64,000 nt of DNA. Origin: Rostrohypoxylon terebratum (Eukaryota; Ascomycota; Sordariomycetes; Xylariales; Hypoxylaceae). Below, piece by piece: positions 57,363 through 64,000 of the stretch. Under the pieces are notes generated by a model that was not told the DNA's origin, did not search any database, and saw only the letters and a list, made by a program, of their open reading frames with translations. The position numbers and the translations under genes are program-made. The DNA is taken from positions 1 through 64,000 of the forward strand of contig MU385939.1 of the NCBI GenBank assembly GCA_022497145.1, written 5' to 3'. Within the stretch, counting starts at the first letter, position 1; each line of letters opens with the position of its first letter.

Positions 57363-58555
57363 TTTGCATGGAATAGGTCCAATTGGCTTGTACAACTGAG
57401 CTGGCACGGGTATGGTATGGGCAAGAGACGGAATCTTTCTCAATGGGATGCTCGGCGTTCGGAGTACTACTTTTAGCTCTGGTAGACAAATGCCATTGTC
57501 GCGCGCGCTGTGTAACTATATCATGTTGATTTTAATGGTCCCAGAACGCGCAATGGGAAGTGATGGCGACCTGTCTCAGCTAATGGACCTACAATAGGAG
57601 TTCGACTAAACAAAATTTAAGCCCCTATTTTTACTCATCCAGAATCCCCGACGTAATACGGTATTTAATCGTAACATGGCCAATTGATGTATTTCAATCA
57701 TATCATTCGAATAATTGTCAAGCTTATATGCGATGCTTCGTCGATTATTTAGCCCGCTGCTAACAAAAGGACTACACCGACTTATGGACATATCCTTGTT
57801 CATAGATCGTATGTACGTAGTATTTCATTTTGGTCGCGTCGTTCCCCACCTCTCTCCCGGTTGTCGCCGACCCTTGAATACGATGCAACGCAGTCACAAT
57901 TGGAGGATGATTGAACTGTGGTCGCGTATATTTTAAACCATGAGTCAGAGGCCCTTGATTAATGTGTGATTGAACAGATTGACGTGGATTTTAGAACTAC
58001 CTGCCTTAATATCCATATGGGTAAGACATTGGGTAGACCAAATAGTGATATTACCGCTGTGTTTTTGGCGGATAGTCGCTATATCTTAGGTAGTGCTCAC
58101 GCTGTGGCTTAGGCCCACAGGGAGTATAACCCCCTAAAGAGAACGCCACACAAAGCGAGCTACTGTATTCCCCAGGGCTGTTTCAATTGAAAGGATAGAA
58201 GTTGGCCCGACGGCGTATGGTGCAAGTTTCTAGCCGAAAGCTTGTACGTATCCAGCAAGCAGGTTAGCATTTTTTTCGGCTACCAGGGGTAAAACTGGAG
58301 ACGAAGTCTATCCGATTGGAGCCATCGCGATCGTTCAAGCTCGATCCTTGATCCTTCAAACGTTATGGGTCTGAGCGCTAGGATTGACTCATTCATACTT
58401 AATGAAGAGGTTGACGACACTTCAACTTATAAAACGACGGGGAAAAGTCAATTTTTATGAGATAATTATCGAATAATCATAGCCCAATTGAATTGTATAT
58501 TTGCATGATTCGACATTGTGTATACAGCGGTTAGTCTATACCCCGTTCAGCAACA
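57363..58555. other. Intergenic stretch
   Basis: About 1.2 kb between RAD52 and the GST gene. No supported gene. Moderately AT-rich without notable repeats. Confidence 0.5.
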
Positions 58556-59358
58556 ATGGCGGACAACAAGCCCACACTCCACCACCTACAGGTTAGTTTC
58601 CCGTACACTCACTCCCCCGCGACCTCGACAAGCTAGCTAACGCGGGAAAAACACAGAACTCACAATCGCACATCACGCTATGGCTGCTAGAAGAGCTAGG
58701 GATAGAGTACAACCTAGTGAAGCACCCGCGCGTCAAGGGGCGGTCTCCGCCAGAGCTCCACGCAGTGAACCCGCTAGGTAAATCGCCGACGCTGGTCACG
58801 CCCACGGGCCGCGTGTTGACGGAGCGTTCGGCGATCGCGCTCTGGCTCATCAGCACGTACGAGCAAGGCAAGAAATTCCGGTCTCCCGCGCCTGTCAAGA
58901 AAGCAGACGGGAGTATTGGCGAGGACGACCCGGTGCGCGAGGAGCTGCTGATCTCGTTCAGCGGGTCGACGCTGGCCCCGATGCTCACCCTGAAGCTCGT
59001 GTTCACCCTGCTCGTCAAGCAGACGCCGTTCCCGCTGCGCGGCCTGCCGTGGCTGATCCGCTACTTCGTGGAACGCGTCTTCCTCGATGCAGAGCTCGTC
59101 AAGCAGTTCGGCTTCCTGGACTCGCAGCTTGCGCCCCCGGACAGCGAGAGCGGGGAGAGGAAGTGGTACTTGGGCACCGAGGAGCCGACTAGGGCCGACT
59201 TCTCCGTCATGTGGTATGTGGACTGGGCTGCGCAGTGGAAGTGGATCGACCTGGCCAAGTTCCCGCGCTTGGAGAAGTTCCATCAGAGGTGTACGGAGAG
59301 GCCGGCGTGGAAGAGGGCGCTGGAGAAGGGGAATGGGTATAATCTTGTGTTTTGGTGA
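58556..59358 (+). CDS. Glutathione S-transferase family protein
   Basis: Two exons (58556-58591 and 58657-59358) give 245 residues. The 65-nt intron begins GTTAGT and ends ACACAG. The N-terminal thioredoxin-like domain reads LHHLQNSQSHITLWLLEELG, then VNPLGKSPTLVTPTGRVLTERSAIALWL (shown in parts: PLGKSPTLV and the ER-S-A-I motif that binds the glutathione gamma-glutamyl group). The C-terminal helical domain has TRADFSVMWYVDW and FPRLEKFHQRCTERPAWKRAL, where the ADF segment is the usual N-capping box. The catalytic Ser is probably in NSQS near residue 14. The protein is likely cytosolic and acts in detoxification; it resembles the URE2/GTT1-like fungal group. Confidence 0.88.
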
Positions 59359-59881
59359 GAGGAGAGGGAGTCTGTAGTGAGGAAGGCTGTGGATACCCTT
59401 GTACTGTGTTTGGAATAGTAGTGTATGGCGTTTGGGGTTTCGTGTGAGACTCATCACTCTCATCTCAATGTATTAAAAATGCAAAATAATCAATAGTGGT
59501 ACGGGCGTGTTCAATATATTCCCGCATTGCCAGTCGACATCTATAACTTATAAATCACAATCATCGTAAAGGACTTCGCTATAATTAACAATGACTATTA
59601 GCATAATGGCACCACAATGAATAATGATAGTATATGTGTGTTAGTCGTCTATAATTGCCTGTTGTGTACAAGGAGCAACGTAGAGTAGCATGGAGCATCA
59701 ATGATCATTTTGACTCTTGGTTGAGTTAAATATTAAAGCATTAGGTACCTATATATAGCTATCTGTTGCTTTCTACATTGCGCCCCAGGGAAGTCCTATC
59801 GACCTAGCTCAGGAGTACAAATGACGTAACCTGCAATGGTCCTACATGATGGGGGGTATAGAATTAACAATGGTAAGATTT
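59359..59881. other. Convergent intergenic region
   Basis: About 520 bases of AT-rich 3' sequence between two convergent genes. No gene. Confidence 0.5.
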
Positions 59882-61111
59882 TCATTTGAAGAAGCTACCT
59901 GGCCGCACGATCGGATCTAGACGGGCGTCGTACCATGGAAACACGTCACTAGTTGTTTTAACATAGTAAAGACGACCGTGAATTTGGACAAGGGCATAAA
60001 AACTGCGTAGTTTGTCCCAACTTTTAGGTTGAGAGTGAAAAGAGAGACAGGAGGCGGGTGGGATATTCTGAGGGAATGCAACGCGTCCGATCATGTGCCA
60101 GTCGTCAGGCGTAGATTGCGTGCTAATGAAGTGAAAGATGCCCCCTTCCGCTGAGGGCACTAGCAGGTCAAGCCGGGTTTTATCAGACCCATAATCAGTA
60201 ATAACCACGGGGTTTCCTGTCACCTCGCCCGGGCGTAGGATCTTAGCAGAAGTCTTGCCTTCCCACTTCCAGCGGGAAGGGGAACCGCCACAGTGGAAGG
60301 GACCCTGAGCGATTTTGAGTTGGCCTACTGAAATACAGGCTGCCACGAGTTCTGTCTTACAATCGCCGAAGGAGTTGGTGGGGGTTTGGACCTCTGTGAC
60401 GGAGACAGCTGAAATTATACCCAAATCAGTGGCGAGACGGTCCACGGACTGCCACTCTGTTGAGATACGTGGGACAGAGTTATAATACCTAGTGGAATCT
60501 GTTGCCGACGTATGTAGCAGACCTCCAGATTGGCATGGAACGATTAGTGACCATCGATCTCTATTGCTAGACGGGCGACTACTGCACACAACCGTCGGCT
60601 TTCCCATAACTTTGTGTCCTGCCAGAGGAGGCGAAGCGTCGGGCAAGAATGTAGGATTACTCTTGTCGGGGATATAGAAACTATACAGGACATTGCCCGA
60701 AACACAGTATATTTAGAGCCGCGATCTCGTCTCTTGGTATTTCCCTTTATATAGCGCCAGGCCAGATACAGTCAATTCATTAAGCGTTGCATGCACACTT
60801 GGAAATGGGCGAGGCTCGGACCATGGTGTGGTGGCGAAGTCTCGTATGCGCCTAAAGTAGAAAAGACCGTTTGGGCCGGCGGCAATGACATCTTCTGAAT
60901 CTGTCATAGCAAACTGCCCAATAGAGGGATACGGCTGTATCCACGAAGTAGTACTCAGCGGTGCCAGATCCAATGGACCAGGTGGGATGTTTATAGAGCT
61001 AGGTTGACTGATGCTGTTTGCTCTTGACGTGGAAGGGGTAGGAATTAGCGTGTCCGATTCTGTCGACGTGGGTGAGCCCATGGCGCAGCCCGTCGAATAC
61101 GTATTGCTCAT
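59882..61111 (-). pseudogene. Beta-propeller (lectin-like) protein gene with in-frame stop
   Basis: One open frame from ATG at 61111 to the stop at 59882 is interrupted once, by TAA at 60715-60713; the reading phase is the same on both sides. The protein would have about 409 residues. Repeated units with G-x-L-Y/F-x-Y/F followed by W-x-x-P (GLFYFRRIRD...WSEPRPFPS; GGIFHFISTQSTPDDWHMIG; GRLYYVKTTSDVFPWYDARL) suggest blades of a PLL/fucose-lectin-like beta-propeller. No signal peptide is visible, and the first 50 residues are Ser/Thr/Pro-rich. No splice pair that would remove the stop was found. The family call is structural intuition; the exact relatives are unknown. Confidence 0.55.
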
Positions 61112-61319
61112 TTTTCCCTGTCGATTCTGATACCCTCGTACGCCGCGGTGGTGTTGAAGGTGTTAAAGTGCCGCCTAAGTTTCCTATGGGTGGTTGTAGA
61201 GCCTGGAAGTGGATAAATGATTGAGTTCTGCAAAAGAAAACGAAAAAAAAAAAAAAACCCTGGAGCCACCTAAATGGGCTTTCGATTCTCCTAGCTTTGA
61301 CCCACTATTATGAATACCA
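61112..61319. other. Short intergenic stretch
   Basis: The promoter region of the propeller gene, with a run of 14 A or more near 61243. No gene. Confidence 0.4.
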
Positions 61320-61613
61320 TACCGGCAGGGGGGGTTTTTGACAACCGTTATTTCCCACGAAAAAATGGTTTTTAAACAGCTACAACAATCGTTGAAAACC
61401 TACAACGATCGTTGAAAACCAATAACGGTTGTTGAAAACTAACAACGCTTTTAATTTTATACAAACCATTTTTTTTATTTTACAACCGCTATATGTGTAT
61501 AAGAATGGACCGAATTATTACATAATATGGCTAAGATCTGGCTGTAATACCTGAAATTGGTTGAAAAACTTAGAGATTTGTTTTTCTTCAAAGTCAACAC
61601 TTCTTCCTCCTAC

Positions 61614-61653
<40 letters not shown>

Positions 61654-62180
61654 CCTACCTACCTACCTACCTACCTATAATACAATACAGTACAACCAAA
61701 CCAGGTCAGTTCCGTTGAATCTTATTAAGATCTAATCTAATAAACCTATATAGGTCTACCGAATCTACTCTATTTAAATCAATCGTATCTAGTAAGTACT
61801 GTATCCTGTATCCTGTATCCTGAATGCTAAATCCTGGATCTCTAGATCAACGTAGAACCGTAAGTATTCAAAAGGTAGGTAGGTAGGTAGGTAGGTAGGT
61901 ACATAGCTGTTGTTTATAGTCGCGTCAGGTAAGTACCTTGTTTATTTACAATAGCCAGTCCATAGCAACCAAAATATACATAAAATAATTATGCAACCTT
62001 TAAATTACAACTATCGTCTGTAAAAGTCAAAAAGCATTGGAAGGTTAAAAAGCGTTGAAAGGTTAACAACCGTTGTTGCATCAATAATTATTTGCCCTCA
62101 ACTGAAGCACCAATCATACACTAAGGTAAAAACGCAACTTGGCCTGCGACAACCGTTGTTGAAAACCCCCACTGCCGGTA
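61320..62180. mobile_element. MITE 3 (about 860 bp, TA-flanked) with internal repeats
   Basis: The left end CCGGCAGGGGGGGTTTTTGA (61322 on) and the inverted right end (to 62178, reading CCGGCAGTGGGGGTTTTCAA) match with few differences, then both continue into ACAACCGTT-like sequence. TA flanks at 61320-61321 and 62179-62180. Inside, near 61380-61440, three copies of a 20-nt unit around the palindrome CAACGATCGTTG are followed by GAAAAC. The centre holds (AC)18 at 61615-61650, (ACCT)n at 61651-61676 and the complementary (AGGT)7 at 61873-61900. No transposase frame is seen. Confidence 0.8.
61615..61676. repeat. (AC)18 and (ACCT)n microsatellites
   Basis: A perfect AC dinucleotide run is followed without gap by an ACCT tetranucleotide run. 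The complementary AGGT run lies 200 bases to the right, so the two tetranucleotide runs can pair as a long hairpin. Confidence 0.9.
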
Positions 62181-62371
62181 CGGTACCCTAAAATTTAAAT
62201 AATACCTAAAATACAGCCCTAAAGATCACCTATAAATGCGACTGGATATTAAAATTCAAATATCGTGAGCTAGTACCTTAGCCGCCTTAGTCCTACAAAC
62301 AACGATCCTTCCCCATCGTCGCCAATTTAGGAAGAATTCTTATATTCCAGCGGCTCTCCAACTATGATGAA

Positions 62372-64000
62372 TCAGCACCTTGTTCGGATGTAGTACCAAC
62401 GACCCTCGACTTGGACTCTACCGAGGGTTGCGGTTGTGTTCAAGTACTGGATGCCATATTTGAGCAGAAACTTATCGTCCGCGCCTTTCCTTCGTAATAG
62501 CCGAACCACTTCATAAAACCCAGATTCTGCTGCATACAAGAGTGGGGTCCGGCCATGGGAATCCGTCAAGTCGATATCGATATCTGGTCTACCTGCCAAT
62601 AACTCAACTATTTTTTTATGATTGTTAATGACTGCCCACCACAGTGGTGTCCGACCAGTTTTATCCTTCGAATCAGCGTCAATGCCTGGATGGTTTACCA
62701 AGAACCGAGAAATATCTTCATACCCCTCTTCTGCTGCTATTGAAAGCGATGTCCGGCCTTGGTCATCCTTTGCATTCACATCAACACCTGGCAGGTTTGC
62801 GAGGAGTTTGACGGCCTCTGCGTTCCCATTGATCGTCGCCCTTATCAGCGGTGTTCGACCTTTTTCGCATTCTCTGCTGTGATCGATGTGTGGATGTTCT
62901 ACTAACAGCTTGACGACCATATTATGTCCTTTTTCTATTGCCCACCACAATGGCGTCCAACCACCCTCGTCCTAGGAGCAAACGTCAATGCCTGGCTGGT
63001 TTATGAGCAGCTTGACAATTGCTTCGTTTCCTTCCGCTGCTGCCAAGGATAACAACGATCGACCATGCTCGAAAATCTTGTCATTTATACCCACGCCTGG
63101 TCGGTTTATAAAAGCCTTGACAAATGCTTCGTGTTCTCTCACTACCTTAGATATCACCGACAGGTTAATATCTAGTCGAGCTACTAGCAACCTAAGAATA
63201 TCTCCATGTCCGTGTTCTGCTGCTAATACAAGTGCTTTCTCGTAATCTATTCTGTTATAGGTCATCATCAAAACTAATTCGATTGTCGTATAGAATCCAT
63301 TGATGATTGCGATATAGAATAATTCAGGTATAAAACCCATACATGGACTTGAAGCGTATGCGACTAGAGATAGAGGCATCAATCTGTGTAATATGTAGGC
63401 GGCCGGGTGATAGGTCATTGATTTGCTGAGCTTAGTAGTAGCATCTTCTACAGCTGGATTCTGTCGACATTGAGTCCTGTGATACTCGAAGTAGCCCATT
63501 ATATATGGTAAGAGCTGTTTCTCATTAAGATATCCCGCATAATTCTTCAAACTCTCCGGGGTGCTCAAGGTTTCCAGGGTCCCTTTGAGGGTGAAGGGTG
63601 ATCTCTCTGTCGCTCGGTTAATAAAAAGCGAGAGATATCGCAAGCAGGTCTTCGAGATAAAAATATGTGCATCTTGTATGCTCATCCGGACTTGGCTTAG
63701 CAACCATCCATCTCCAAGTAGGAAATCACGGGCTGTCTGATGAATGATTTGAACCATCTTCGTGTCTGCAATATCGTCAGCGGAGGAAGTCTCGATAAGT
63801 ATATCTTTCTTCTTACTTTCATTGTATTCCAGGAAATTCCCCCCACAAACAGTGACATAATACCGTTTTGCCTTAGGTATATCGTTAAAGTGTGTGTCCG
63901 ACGACTTGAATGAAGAATTGGGGTCATCCGCAATTTGAACGGCATGAATCAGTTCACTAAGGGTTAGAAGCCGCCCTGAGAAGAGAACAAATAAGAATAT
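62372..64000 (-). pseudogene. NACHT-ankyrin (NLR-type) protein, C-terminal part with in-frame stop, open at right edge
   Basis: The frame enters from the right edge in the region that follows the NACHT domain of fungal NLRs: SGRLLTLSELIHAVQIAD, then VQIIHQTARDFLL and WLLSQVR. Ankyrin units follow from about 63300: EHGRSLLSLAAAEGNEAIVK, GRTPLIRATINGNAEAVKLL, GRTSLSIAAEEGYEDISRFL, GRTPLWWAVINNHKKIVELL and GRTPLLYAAESGFYEVVRLL. In the middle of this array a TAG at 62974-62972 (GIDVCS-stop-DEGGWTPLW) interrupts the frame; the phase is unbroken on both sides. The protein ends at 62372 with a short tail GRWYYIRTRC. NACHT-ankyrin proteins take part in fungal non-self recognition. With the stop it would lose the last five ankyrin units, so it is either a pseudogene or a shortened version. 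The NACHT domain itself is outside the window. Confidence 0.75.

Noticed and set aside
1..64000. CRISPR arrays, bacterial operons, prophage
   Set aside because: No regularly spaced repeats with unique spacers; the window is clearly eukaryotic, with introns and tRNA introns.

Overview
The window is nuclear DNA of a filamentous ascomycete (Pezizomycotina, most likely a Sordariomycete; the class is my inference). The evidence is protein genes split by short introns of 48-92 nt with GT donors, CTAAC-type branch sites and AG ends, intron-bearing tRNA genes, a relative of the Woronin-body protein HEX1 (a Pezizomycotina family), a dynactin Arp1, fungal NACHT/ankyrin and CorA-like proteins, and wide AT-rich intergenic stretches with small inverted-repeat transposons. 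There are no operons. All exon models below were read by eye from frame continuity and splice signals.

Left part (1-28.6 kb): a partial CorA-like gene, a HEX1-like gene with a C-terminal extension, a small secreted PSG-repeat protein, a 1004-residue charged DUF3824-type protein, a frameshifted FAD oxidoreductase, an F-box protein, a secreted GH3 glycosidase, a second CorA-like fragment, a possible transporter relic, a mitochondrial Aco2-type aconitase and a large disordered protein.

Middle (28.6-44.2 kb): a 3.5-kb gene-poor stretch, a GH93/sialidase-like secreted propeller enzyme broken by a stop codon, a small mitochondrial-looking protein, a flavin monooxygenase and an MFS transporter that diverge from one shared promoter region (a possible two-gene module), ARP1 and a DUF3602 protein.

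Right part (44.2-64 kb): a 5.8-kb gene-poor stretch with a decayed zinc-finger paralog and a MITE, the intact zinc-finger gene, two tRNA genes, a disordered protein, RAD52, a glutathione transferase, a broken beta-propeller gene and a NACHT-ankyrin (NLR) gene that runs off the right edge.

The most unusual feature is a tRNA-Gln(UUG) gene at 54163-54356. Besides a normal 13-nt tRNA intron it carries two insertions of 59 and 50 nt that each look like spliceosomal introns; removing all three gives a nearly perfect tRNA cloverleaf. Other points are three genes stopped by single codons compatible with C-to-T changes at CpA (RIP-like), four different TA-flanked MITEs, and a HEX1 relative without the usual peroxisomal SRL terminus.
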